DNA of 64,000 nt. It comes from Haladaptatus sp. DJG-WS-42 (GTDB lineage Archaea; Halobacteriota; Halobacteria; Halobacteriales; Halococcaceae). Positions 43,958 to 52,089 of the stretch are shown here, in pieces. The stretch covers positions 1,976,422 through 2,040,421 of the forward strand of contig NZ_CP147243.1 of NCBI RefSeq assembly GCF_037198285.1, read 5' to 3'. Position numbers and translations under genes: made by a program. Under the pieces are notes generated by a model, which did not search any database, was not told where the DNA came from, and saw only the letters and a program-made list of their open reading frames with translations. How positions within the stretch are numbered: position 1 is the first letter of the stretch; each line of letters starts with the position of its first letter.

Positions 43958-45091
43958 ATGACGGATATCTCTTTAGAAGATGGTTTTAGGAAAGTCACAG
44001 GCCCAATTGAACACTGGGTCACAACGTTGTACCATGGATATTGGGGGTTTCGTCAAGACAAGAAAGAGGCTTGGAAAGAAATCAAAGTAGGCGAAGTATT
44101 CCTATTCCATGCATCTAAGTCGGCGCTTCAGACAACTCCGAAGAAAAAAGTAGCTGATGTGGGTGGCGGAGTGATCGGGATCGGTGTAGTGGGTGCAAAG
44201 AGTCGAAAAGAAGAGCCAACGTGGTGGGGCGAGCTCCACAACGATGAGATGTATCCGTATCTCATCCATTTCTCAGAGATTCAGTGGTTCGGCGACGCTT
44301 CGTCGATCAGAGACGCACCAGTTAAAGACAAAGACTTGGATGAGATGATCAGAGATGTCCATCTTCTAAATAAGCGTATAATCACTTTTGCTGAGATGGA
44401 CAAGCGTGCTGGCTATCGCATTCCTGCACAGGGTTCACCCGGGAACGTCAAACACCCTCGCAAACTCTTTCCACTCTTACTTGAGCGAATTGAGGGGAGA
44501 CCGATTCAGAATCAAGAGCTACCTGAACAATCTGAAACACAAGATCGCTCACTTTCAGAGTTCCAAGACGATGACTCGGTGCTCACGTCCAGCGGAGAAA
44601 TACGCGACCGCAACCGAGACCGAAATCTGAACGAAGATGTCGAGGAACAAGCGGTTACGTATCGCACGAATATTGGAAGGGTCATTGGGGGAACACTCGA
44701 ACACGAAGCTACGCTCGATATCTTTGAAGATTATTTGTCGGCACGAGGATTTGAAGGGGGTGAAACGGATCGAAGTGATCTTCTGATGGCAAACGATACG
44801 GACGTAATTCTCTGTGAAGCGAAGTCGATACGGGCATACAATGAGCGTGCACAAATCCGGAAAGCACTTGGACAACTCCTCGAATACAGCTACTTTGACG
44901 TACGAAATAACGCGAATTGGGACACAAAAACGCTGTCTCGCTGTCTCCTACTTTCTCGACGCCCGTCCGATCACATACTCACATTTTTAGAGGGGCTCAT
45001 TGAGGATCAAATTCTCACATTCTGGAAGGAAGAAGATGCAATTCGAGGAACGGAGGAATCACTTACTCAACTAAAAGAACTTGTAGAATAA
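43958..45091 (+). CDS. EVE-like domain fused to PD-(D/E)XK nuclease: candidate modification-dependent restriction enzyme
   Basis: The 377-residue protein is soluble and richer in A/T-ending codons than any neighbour. The N-terminal part (about 15-150) has an EVE/PUA-like pattern: VGEVFLFHASKS, GIGVVGAKSRKEEP and YPYLIHFSEIQWFG. After a Asp/Arg-rich linker the C-terminal domain (about 240-375) shows a PD-(D/E)XK core: Glu250, Asp274 (RSDLL) and Glu287-x-Lys289 (CEAKS), then RKALGQLLEY, the helix typical of such nucleases. EVE domains bind modified bases, so the natural guess is a nuclease that cuts DNA carrying modified cytosine. It is a single gene with no methyltransferase partner and lies in a tRNA-bounded cassette. 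Confidence 0.75.
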   Translation: MTDISLEDGFRKVTGPIEHWVTTLYHGYWGFRQDKKEAWKEIKVGEVFLFHASKSALQTTPKKKVADVGGGVIGIGVVGAKSRKEEPTWWGELHNDEMYPYLIHFSEIQWFGDASSIRDAPVKDKDLDEMIRDVHLLNKRIITFAEMDKRAGYRIPAQGSPGNVKHPRKLFPLLLERIEGRPIQNQELPEQSETQDRSLSEFQDDDSVLTSSGEIRDRNRDRNLNEDVEEQAVTYRTNIGRVIGGTLEHEATLDIFEDYLSARGFEGGETDRSDLLMANDTDVILCEAKSIRAYNERAQIRKALGQLLEYSYFDVRNNANWDTKTLSRCLLLSRRPSDHILTFLEGLIEDQILTFWKEEDAIRGTEESLTQLKELVE

Positions 45092-45097
45092 ATCAAA

Positions 45098-45117
45098 GCG
45101 ACTGAGGTTCAAATCTC
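45098..45117 (+). repeat. 20-bp direct repeat, right copy
   Basis: Exact second copy of the repeat at 43880-43899, beginning 7 bp after the nuclease stop codon. The distance between copies is 1218 bp, so the two enclose just this one gene. Confidence 0.7.
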
Positions 45118-45171
45118 TAGCAGGTCAACGCCTCACCACCGTTCGTGGAAGCGCCGCTTTCACTCAACTAC

Positions 45172-45190
45172 GATGCGGCAAAGCCGCATC
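45172..45190. terminator. strong short hairpin
   Basis: GATGCGGC and GCCGCATC are exact 8-bp arms around AAA, between the nuclease gene and the second tRNA-end copy. It may terminate transcription or be part of the integrated element. Confidence 0.4.
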
Positions 45191-45220
45191 GAGGCTCGCA
45201 AACCCTCCGGATTTTCTCAC

Positions 45221-45290
45221 TCTCACTCTCGGCGTCTTTCAACTTTCAACACCCGCGAGCGACGGGCTTGTCGCTCACACCCGAAAAATT
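45221..45290 (+). repeat. diverged copy of the tRNA-Ser 3' end and downstream hairpin
   Basis: The first 15 bp match 43772-43786 exactly; the following 55 bp remain similar (…CAACACCCGCGAGCGAC… against …CTACAACCCGTGAGCGAC…) and keep the hairpin. This gives the right boundary of the tRNA-Ser-associated cassette. No integrase gene lies between the copies. Confidence 0.6.
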
Positions 45291-45339
45291 CCACCGAGGC
45301 ACACACCAACTACAGGAGACACCTCCGAGACGCCGTCAG

Positions 45340-46086
45340 TCACTCCATCGATGCCGGGAACGTCGGCAAAAACGACAACTGCGAGGTCAGGAGATACAGC
45401 GACTTCTTGCTCGCGCCAATCGCGTACTGGCGGGCACTCTTGTGAATCGGCGTTCGCTTGCCGTGAATCGTGGTATCGCCGTCTCGCATCGCTTCGATGA
45501 GGCGGTCACCGTCTATGGTCTCCTCGGTGAACGACACGTCGGCTTCGTCTACGTGAATCTCCGTGACGGCGCGGCCGATGTTCGGGAGATAGTGGGCGTC
45601 GCTCGCGCCGACTTTCGGGTAGTCGCGCCGGTTTGCGAACTTCTCGGCGCGACGATTGCGGTAGCCGGTGAACAGCATGGAGTTGTACACCTCGATGCCG
45701 TCGCAGTCGGTGAGGTTGCGTTTGCGCACGCCGTGGCGGGTGCGTTGGAAGGGGTGGGGTGTGATGGCGACGCCGCCGAGGTCGCGGATGCGGGAGACGG
45801 TGTCTGCGAACGGTTCGCCCTTCGGAGGACGCTCGTCGACGCCGAGTGCGAGCAGATGACCCGCCTTCGTCGAAACTTCGACACCGGGGATACCAATGAG
45901 GCCGTAGTCGGGGGCCAATTCGGCGGCTTTCCGTGACTCTTCTATCGTGTCGTGGTCGGTGATGACCACGCCGTCAAGCCCGATTTGACTCGCGTGTTCG
46001 AGAATCAGCTCGACTGGTTCTCGACCGTCGTAGGACCCCTCCGAATGGACGTGCGGGTCGATACGAACGGAGATGGTGTCCGCCAT
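45340..46086 (-). CDS. PHP-domain phosphoesterase
   Basis: A 248-residue PHP-family hydrolase. The metal-binding motifs are visible as DPHVHSEGSYDG near the N-terminus, ITDHDT, an E in GVEVSTKAGH, and ASDAHYLPNIG near residue 190. Members are phosphatases or nucleases with a trinuclear metal site. Start ATG at 46086 is chosen because MADTISVRIDPHVH is family-like. It converges towards the defence cassette. Substrate unknown. Confidence 0.85.
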   Translation of the reverse strand: MADTISVRIDPHVHSEGSYDGREPVELILEHASQIGLDGVVITDHDTIEESRKAAELAPDYGLIGIPGVEVSTKAGHLLALGVDERPPKGEPFADTVSRIRDLGGVAITPHPFQRTRHGVRKRNLTDCDGIEVYNSMLFTGYRNRRAEKFANRRDYPKVGASDAHYLPNIGRAVTEIHVDEADVSFTEETIDGDRLIEAMRDGDTTIHGKRTPIHKSARQYAIGASKKSLYLLTSQLSFLPTFPASME

Positions 46087-46239
46087 TTTTCTCGTGTCAA
46101 AGGCCACTGCAAAGAGCGTGTTAAACGTTCTGCCTGGTGGGACAGTGCGAATTTGGAGTTTTGTTCAATAGATCGGGCGACGACGCTAGTTGCTTGCCAG
46201 AGAAGCCAACTTTTTCGTTGTCCACCCAAAGTATCCGGT

Positions 46240-47172
46240 GTGAGCCGAAAGCAGACCGCTGCGCTGTTCGCCCTCCTTGGCCTGCTCTGGGGTGGGTCGT
46301 TCGTCGCAATCGAAATCGGCCTCGACTTTTTCCCGCCCATCCTGTTTGCGGCCCTTCGCTACTACCTCGCGGGAGCCATCATGCTCGGCTACGCGGCGCT
46401 CACGACTGACCGCTGGCTGCCACGCCGTCAGACTGAGTGGCTGATTGTGGGTATCTCGGGGACGTTTCTGATTGCCGGGCATCACGCCTTTTTGTACCTC
46501 GGCCAGCGCCACGTCTCGGGGGCGATTGCGGCGGTCATCATCAGCCTCGGCCCCGTGTTGACGACGGCGTTCGCGAGCGTGTTGCTCCCCAGTGAACGCC
46601 TCCGCCCGCTCGGCCTCGTGGGGCTTGCTTGCGGACTGCTCGGCGTCGCTATCATCGCCAATCCAGACCCGCAGAACCTTCTGACGGCGAACGTTCTCGG
46701 CATCGCCACGGTGTTCGTCGCTTCTGTCTGTTTTGCCCTCGGTGCGGTCCTCACGCGCCCGATTCGGTCTGACTTTCCCGTCCAGTCGGTGCAGTCGTGG
46801 GCGATGGTGCTCGGTGCGGCGTTGCTCCACGCCGTGTCCCTCGCGCGCGGTGAGTCGTTCGTGGCCATCGCGTGGACGCAAACGGCGATTCTCTCGCTTG
46901 CCTACCTCGCGGTTGGCTCCGGCGCGGTGGCGTTTTTCATCTACTTCGACCTGTTAGACCGGCTTGGCCCGGTTCAAATCAACCTGATTGGCTACCTCGA
47001 ACCGGTGTGGGCGACGCTGCTTAGCTTCGCCCTGTTCGGGACGCTCATCGGCGCGCGAAGTGTCGTCGGGTTCGTCGCCATTTTCTGTGGCTTTGCGCTC
47101 GTAAAGCGCGAGGCGTTGCTTGCGGGCGTCGGTGCGGTCGTCTCCAGCGTGCGAACGAGAACCAATTCTTGA
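46240..47172 (+). CDS. EamA/DMT-family permease
   Basis: The 310-residue protein has ten helices in two EamA repeats (LLGLLWGGSFVAIEIGLDFF and GLACGLLGVAIIAN, the second repeat from about residue 155). The GTG at 46240 gives this N-terminus, whereas the longer frame from 45952 is not family-like. A 150-bp region before it separates it from the divergent PHP gene. Exported metabolite not deducible. Confidence 0.85.
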   Translation: MSRKQTAALFALLGLLWGGSFVAIEIGLDFFPPILFAALRYYLAGAIMLGYAALTTDRWLPRRQTEWLIVGISGTFLIAGHHAFLYLGQRHVSGAIAAVIISLGPVLTTAFASVLLPSERLRPLGLVGLACGLLGVAIIANPDPQNLLTANVLGIATVFVASVCFALGAVLTRPIRSDFPVQSVQSWAMVLGAALLHAVSLARGESFVAIAWTQTAILSLAYLAVGSGAVAFFIYFDLLDRLGPVQINLIGYLEPVWATLLSFALFGTLIGARSVVGFVAIFCGFALVKREALLAGVGAVVSSVRTRTNS

Positions 47173-47259
47173 TTCAAAAACGCCTGATAGTCCCCAATTT
47201 CTGGAAGTTGGTCAATGGCTATCGCCTCGCCAGTCGTCTGTATGACTGGTGGAAAACCC

Positions 47260-47697
47260 ATGGCAGATACAAAAACTATCGAGATGAACAAAGACGTTGC
47301 CCGCAAATCGCTCGAAGCGCTCTGGGGGCAGGACTACGACACAATAGACGACCTCTGTGCCCCCGAATACGTTGGCCACGACGTGACTGTCGAGGGCGAT
47401 ATCATGGGGCCAGCGGGTGTAAAAGAGTACTTCAAAGCAATACACTCTGGACTGTCTGATACGTCGTACACTATCGACGACATCATCGCAGAGGGCGACC
47501 GCGTCGTCACGCGCGGGACGAGTCAGGGAACGCACTCAGGCGAATTAAACGGCATCCCGGCGACGAACAAGCGAGTCACCATCAGCGACGCCGTCGAGTT
47601 CCGCATCAAGGACGGCAAAGTCGTCGAGACGTGGGCGATTCCAGACGGACTCTCGCTCATGCAACAGGTCGGCATGCTCCCCGAACAGGGCAGCTAA
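47260..47697 (+). CDS. SnoaL-like ester cyclase family protein
   Basis: The 145-residue protein (from ATG 47260) has the SnoaL/ketosteroid-isomerase-like pattern: LWGQDYDTIDDLCAPEYVGHD, then a GVKEYFKAIHSGLSD helix and DGKVVETWAIPD at the end. Such small alpha+beta barrels are often labelled ester cyclases, with largely unknown substrates. An in-frame upstream start at 47215 adds 15 residues without family support. It stands alone, followed by a T-run. Confidence 0.8.
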   Translation: MADTKTIEMNKDVARKSLEALWGQDYDTIDDLCAPEYVGHDVTVEGDIMGPAGVKEYFKAIHSGLSDTSYTIDDIIAEGDRVVTRGTSQGTHSGELNGIPATNKRVTISDAVEFRIKDGKVVETWAIPDGLSLMQQVGMLPEQGS

Positions 47698-47712
47698 TCA
47701 CCGTTTTTTGTA

Positions 47713-47922
47713 CTAGCCGGGACGCTGCGCATCATCGACTTCCTTCCCGATGAAGCCGCTTTTGAACCCAACCCACGCGAGGACGCTCATGAACAGAATC
47801 GGTGGGAGAATCATGAAGCCCCAGAGCGGGTCGAGTCCCCAAAAGAGCAACAAGACGATGTCTGCGAGGCCCAACAACAGGAAGGGTAACACCGCGACTA
47901 CGGCCTCAGTCGTCCGTTCCAT
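47713..47922 (-). CDS. small two-helix membrane protein (69 aa)
   Basis: Two hydrophobic helices (VVAVLPFLLLGLADIVLLLFWG and MILPPILFMSVLAWVGF) with a short loop and a charged C-terminus. It converges with the SnoaL gene, 15 bp away. Typical of haloarchaeal hypothetical membrane peptides; function unknown. Confidence 0.5.
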   Translation of the reverse strand: MERTTEAVVAVLPFLLLGLADIVLLLFWGLDPLWGFMILPPILFMSVLAWVGFKSGFIGKEVDDAQRPG

Positions 47923-48081
47923 ATCTCGGATTCTACCTGCGAACGCAAAAGTCGCGCGTTTGCGATGGCTCGTCGCGCAACCAGCGTTAATAACTCAGGC
48001 TCGCTAATGTGGCGAATATTATTAAAATCTATGCTCAAAATGGCAGCTTGATTAATAAGTTGTGACCGCCAAAACCAGTCA

Positions 48082-50397
48082 ATGATAGCGGATTCGCCGG
48101 CGGTCTCGGGCCACGGGCACTCTCGTCAACAGCTCTCGCTCTCCGTTCCCGAGATGGACTGTGCGTCGTGCGCCGGAAAGATTAGTAACGCCCTCGACGA
48201 CGTCGCGGGCGTCGTCGAGTACGACCTCCACCCTACGACCGGGAAGGCAGAAGTCGTCTACGACCCCGACGAAACGACGAGCGACGCCGTCTTCGCGGCC
48301 TTCGACCGCGCAGGCTACGAGGTGACGAACTTAGCCGAAGCCACCCAACCCGCGAACGAAGACAGCCAGTCGGTCTGGCACTCAACCCGCGCAAAACAGA
48401 CGGCGGTGAGCGGTGTCCTTCTCGCGGTCGCACTGCTCTTCGAGTTTCTCTTTGCGGGCGCGAACACCACCGTCGCAACCGTCCTCACGCGACCGTTTGT
48501 CGTCTCTGACCTGCTGTTTCTCGCGGCCATCGTCGTTGGCGGCCAAGTCATCGTCCGCAACGGCTACTACTCGGCGCGAAATCTAAACCTCGACATCGAC
48601 TTCCTGATGAGCGTCGCCATCCTCGCCGCGACCGGCGTCACGCTCGCCATTCCGTCGGTTGAATTGTTCGTCGAGGCCGGGTCGCTCGCCGTCCTATTCA
48701 ACGTCGCAGAACTGCTCGAACGGCGCTCTATCGAACGCGCTCGCACCTCGCTTGCAGAACTGTTCTCGCTCGCCCCTGAGACAGCGACCGTCAAACACGA
48801 CGGGCACACCCACGAGCGGTCGGTACAGGAACTTGAAGTCGGTGACATCGTCGTCGTCCAGCCGGGTGCAAAGATTCCGACCGACGGCACGATTGTAGAC
48901 GGCGAAAGTGCGGTCAACCAAGCGCCCATCACGGGCGAGAGCGTGCCCGTCGATAAGGCACCGGGCGACGAAGTGTACGCGGGGACGCTCAACGAGGCGG
49001 GCTACCTCGAAGTCGAGGTGACGGCTTCGGCCGACGACAACACCCTCGCGCGCATCATCGACCTCGTAGAGAGCGCACAGGAAAAACAGACCAAACGCGA
49101 GCAGTTCGTCGAACGGTTTGCGGGTTACTATACGCCTGTTGTGGTGACAGCGGCCCTCCTCACGGCGGCCGTCCCGCCGCTGCTCTTCGCCGCGCCGTGG
49201 GTCGAGTGGTTCGTCCGCGGGATTGCCCTGCTCGTCATCGCGTGTCCGTGTGCGTTCGTCATCTCGACGCCCGTGACGGTCGTGTCGGGAGTGACGAGTG
49301 CTGCGCGCAACGGCGTGCTCATCAAAGGCGGCAGCCACCTCGAAGCGATGGGTGAGGTCGAAACCGTCGCCTTCGACAAGACGGGGACGCTCACGATGGG
49401 CAAACTCTCTGTCACCGACGTGATTCCGCTCAACGGTAACACCGAAGCCGACGTGCTCGAATGTGCGCAGGGCGTCGAATCGCGCAGCGAACACCCCATC
49501 GCCTCGGCCATCACCGCCCACGCGGACATGGAGTACACCGCGGAAATCGAGGAGTTCGAGAGCCTCACCGGGAAGGGCGTGCGCGCAGACCTCGGCGGCG
49601 AAACCCACTACGCCGGAAAGCCCGCGCTGTTCGAGGACTTGGGCTTCGACTTGGCGCACGTCCACTTCACGACGAGCGCAGGCGGCCTCCCCGCAGAAAC
49701 GAAGACACTGTGCGAACGCGACGGCTGTCTCGACCTCGTCACAGACACCATCCCGCGCCTGCAAGCACAGGGGAAAACCGTCGTCCTCGTCGGCACCGAA
49801 GACGATATCGAGGGCCTCATCGCCGTAGCCGACACCGTCCGCCCCGAGGCAAACGCCGTCGTCTCGGCGCTCAAAGGCCGCGGCGTCCGCACGGTGATGC
49901 TCACCGGCGACAACGAAGGCACGGCACAGGCGGTCGCAGAACAGGTGGGCGTAGACGAGTACCGAGCAAGCCTCCTGCCCGAAGAAAAAGTCGATGCCGT
50001 CGAAGAACTCCTCGCGGAGTACGAGTCGGTGGCGATGGTCGGTGATGGCATCAACGACGCGCCCGCACTCGCCACCGCGACAGTGGGTATCGCCATGGGT
50101 GCGGCAGGCTCCGCGACGGCCATCGAAACTGCGGACATCGCGCTCATGGCCGACGACATCTCTCGGCTGCCCTACCTCTACGACCTCTCCCACGAAGCGA
50201 ATGGCGTCATCCGTCAGAACATCTGGGGCAGCCTCGCGGTCAAAGCGATACTCGCCGTTGGCATCCCCCTCGGGTTCGTCTCCGTCGTCGTCGCCGTACT
50301 CGCGGGCGACGTGGGCATGACGACGGTCGTCACTGGAAACGCGATGCGACTCTCGAGAATCGAACCGGATGACAGCGCGCTGAGCGAAGGCGTCTGA
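48082..50397 (+). CDS. heavy-metal P1B-type ATPase (Zn/Cd exporter type)
   Basis: The 771-residue pump has an N-terminal metal-binding domain with Cys27 and Cys30 (EMDCASCAGK) after a His-rich start (GHGH), eight membrane helices, the TGES phosphatase motif, the metal-site CPC (IACPCAFVIS), phosphorylation site DKTGTLTMG and the SEHPIASAI motif. In the last helix GDVG supplies the D-x-G pattern of P1B-2 pumps, so Zn2+, Cd2+ or Pb2+ export is favoured over copper. An Asp-rich N-terminus is typical of halophiles. It lies close to the ZnuABC-type importer. Confidence 0.9.
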   Translation: MIADSPAVSGHGHSRQQLSLSVPEMDCASCAGKISNALDDVAGVVEYDLHPTTGKAEVVYDPDETTSDAVFAAFDRAGYEVTNLAEATQPANEDSQSVWHSTRAKQTAVSGVLLAVALLFEFLFAGANTTVATVLTRPFVVSDLLFLAAIVVGGQVIVRNGYYSARNLNLDIDFLMSVAILAATGVTLAIPSVELFVEAGSLAVLFNVAELLERRSIERARTSLAELFSLAPETATVKHDGHTHERSVQELEVGDIVVVQPGAKIPTDGTIVDGESAVNQAPITGESVPVDKAPGDEVYAGTLNEAGYLEVEVTASADDNTLARIIDLVESAQEKQTKREQFVERFAGYYTPVVVTAALLTAAVPPLLFAAPWVEWFVRGIALLVIACPCAFVISTPVTVVSGVTSAARNGVLIKGGSHLEAMGEVETVAFDKTGTLTMGKLSVTDVIPLNGNTEADVLECAQGVESRSEHPIASAITAHADMEYTAEIEEFESLTGKGVRADLGGETHYAGKPALFEDLGFDLAHVHFTTSAGGLPAETKTLCERDGCLDLVTDTIPRLQAQGKTVVLVGTEDDIEGLIAVADTVRPEANAVVSALKGRGVRTVMLTGDNEGTAQAVAEQVGVDEYRASLLPEEKVDAVEELLAEYESVAMVGDGINDAPALATATVGIAMGAAGSATAIETADIALMADDISRLPYLYDLSHEANGVIRQNIWGSLAVKAILAVGIPLGFVSVVVAVLAGDVGMTTVVTGNAMRLSRIEPDDSALSEGV

Positions 50398-50455
50398 GTT
50401 CAGCGCCCTGCCGTCAAACCTACACTTTTTACACCGTGTGAGAAATCCACACAGT

Positions 50456-51898
50456 ATGACTGACCTGTGTTTCACATCTGCGGCGTCGCTGGCTCGACAA
50501 ATTCGCGCAGGCGACCGTTCGCCAGTCGAGGTGACAGACGCCTATCTCGCCCGTATCGAGGGGCGAAACGAGCGCACGAGCGCCTACGTCCACCTCGTCG
50601 GCGACGACGCGCGCGAGGCGGCCCGCGAAGCCGAACGTGCCGTCTCTCGCGGCGACGACATCGGAGCCCTTCACGGACTGCCTGTCGCCATCAAAGATTT
50701 GTTGGAGACGGCAGGCATCCAGACGACCTTCGGGTCGAAACCGCTCGCGGAGTACGTCCCTGACGAGGATGCACTCGAAGTCGCGCGCGTGAAACAGGCA
50801 GGTGGTATCGTCCTCGGCAAGACGAACACCTCCGAGTTCGGCCACGTCGCCATCACCGACAACGAGCTGTTCGGCACGTCGGGGACGCCCTACGCGCCTG
50901 ACTACACGTCAGGTGGCTCGTCGGGCGGGAGCGCCGCGGCCGTCGCAGACGGACTGGCCCCGCTCGCGCTCGGCTCTGACGCGGGTGGCTCGATTCGTAT
51001 TCCGGCGTCGTGCTGTGGCATCTTCGGCCTCAAACCCTCCTTCGGGCGCGTGCCACATCGGAGTCGGCCAGACGGGTTCATCGACGCATGGCCGTTCGTC
51101 CACTCCGGGCCGCTTACGCGAACCGTCGAAGACGCCGCACTCGCGATGGACGTGCTCGCCGGGCCAGACCCCGAAGACCCCTTCTCGCTCCCGGCGCACG
51201 AGGGGAGCTATCTGTCCGCGCTCGACAAACCTGTCTCCGACCTAAAGGTCGCCTACTCGCCCGACATGGAGGCGTTCACCGTCGCAGACAGCGTGCGCGC
51301 GATTGCCGACGAGACGGCCGAGAAATTCGAAGCAGCCGGAATGACGGTCGAGCGTGCAGACCCAGCGTTTGCCGAGTTCTGGGACGAAGTTGAAACCGCC
51401 GCACGCACCCTGTTTCAGGCGCGAGTGTCGTGGACGGTCGAACATTCAGAAGAGGCCTTTGGCGTCGACCTTGCCGAACACGGAGACGACTTGAGTCCGG
51501 CGTTCGGCGCGATGGCACACATCGGGAAGAAACACTCGATGCTGGCGCTCAGCGAGGCGAATGCGGTTCGGACGAAGGTGATCGATGCACTTGCCGACCT
51601 CTTTGCTGAGTACGACCTGCTTCTCACGCCGACGATGGGGACGCCGCCGTTCGAGCGCGGTATCTACGGTCCCGAGGAAATCGACGGCGATGAGATTGAC
51701 CCGTACACGGGCTGGTATCTCACCCTCCCGTTCAACCTGACGGGTCACCCGGCGGCGTCGGTTCCGGCGGGCTCAGTCGATGGCAAGCCGGTCGGGATGC
51801 AGGTGGTGGGCCGTCGGCACGCAGACGACGTGGTGCTCGCGGCGTGTCGGGCGTTCGAGGAGGTCGCGCCGTGGCACGCCCACCGGCCGCCGAACTAA
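50456..51898 (+). CDS. amidase (amidase-signature family)
   Basis: The 480-residue product has the amidase-signature core: catalytic Lys in LPVAIKDLLET, the GGSSGGSAAAVA stretch with a Ser, and GSDAGGSIRIPASCCGIFGLKP holding the second Ser. It hydrolyses an amide bond; related enzymes include GatA, indoleacetamide and aryl-acylamidases. Start at ATG 50456 is preferred over the GTG at 50438 because MTDLCFTSAASL begins like homologues. GatA is usually paired with gatB; none is next to it, so another amide is likely. Confidence 0.88.
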   Translation: MTDLCFTSAASLARQIRAGDRSPVEVTDAYLARIEGRNERTSAYVHLVGDDAREAAREAERAVSRGDDIGALHGLPVAIKDLLETAGIQTTFGSKPLAEYVPDEDALEVARVKQAGGIVLGKTNTSEFGHVAITDNELFGTSGTPYAPDYTSGGSSGGSAAAVADGLAPLALGSDAGGSIRIPASCCGIFGLKPSFGRVPHRSRPDGFIDAWPFVHSGPLTRTVEDAALAMDVLAGPDPEDPFSLPAHEGSYLSALDKPVSDLKVAYSPDMEAFTVADSVRAIADETAEKFEAAGMTVERADPAFAEFWDEVETAARTLFQARVSWTVEHSEEAFGVDLAEHGDDLSPAFGAMAHIGKKHSMLALSEANAVRTKVIDALADLFAEYDLLLTPTMGTPPFERGIYGPEEIDGDEIDPYTGWYLTLPFNLTGHPAASVPAGSVDGKPVGMQVVGRRHADDVVLAACRAFEEVAPWHAHRPPN

Positions 51899-52020
51899 TT
51901 GAAACTCCACGGATACATTTGGCTCGTTCATTCTTTCGCTGCTGTTAGCGGAGCTGTGCGTCACGAAACGTACCAATAGCCGAATTCAATTCCTTTTGGA
52001 AAGCTGTCACCACTCTCGAT

Positions 52021-52034
52021 TTAGACGCGTCTAA
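52021..52034. promoter_or_regulatory. perfect palindromic operator candidate before the metal ABC importer
   Basis: TTAGACGCGTCTAA is an exact 14-bp inverted repeat. A half-site ATTAGAC follows at 52042-52048, then a TATTAAATA promoter-like box. The palindrome is 56 bp upstream of the importer ATG at 52090. The arrangement resembles binding sites of DtxR/MntR/Zur-type metalloregulators; no regulator gene is in the window. Confidence 0.55.
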
Positions 52035-52089
52035 TCTTCCAATTAGACCAATAGTATTAAATATGCTCTACTATCTAACTCCGATAACA

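Noticed and set aside
48694-50475. 593-residue minus-strand frame opposite the P-type ATPase
   Set aside because: It is antisense to a gene with every P1B motif. GC-rich haloarchaeal codons commonly leave long open antisense frames, and the translation has no family pattern.
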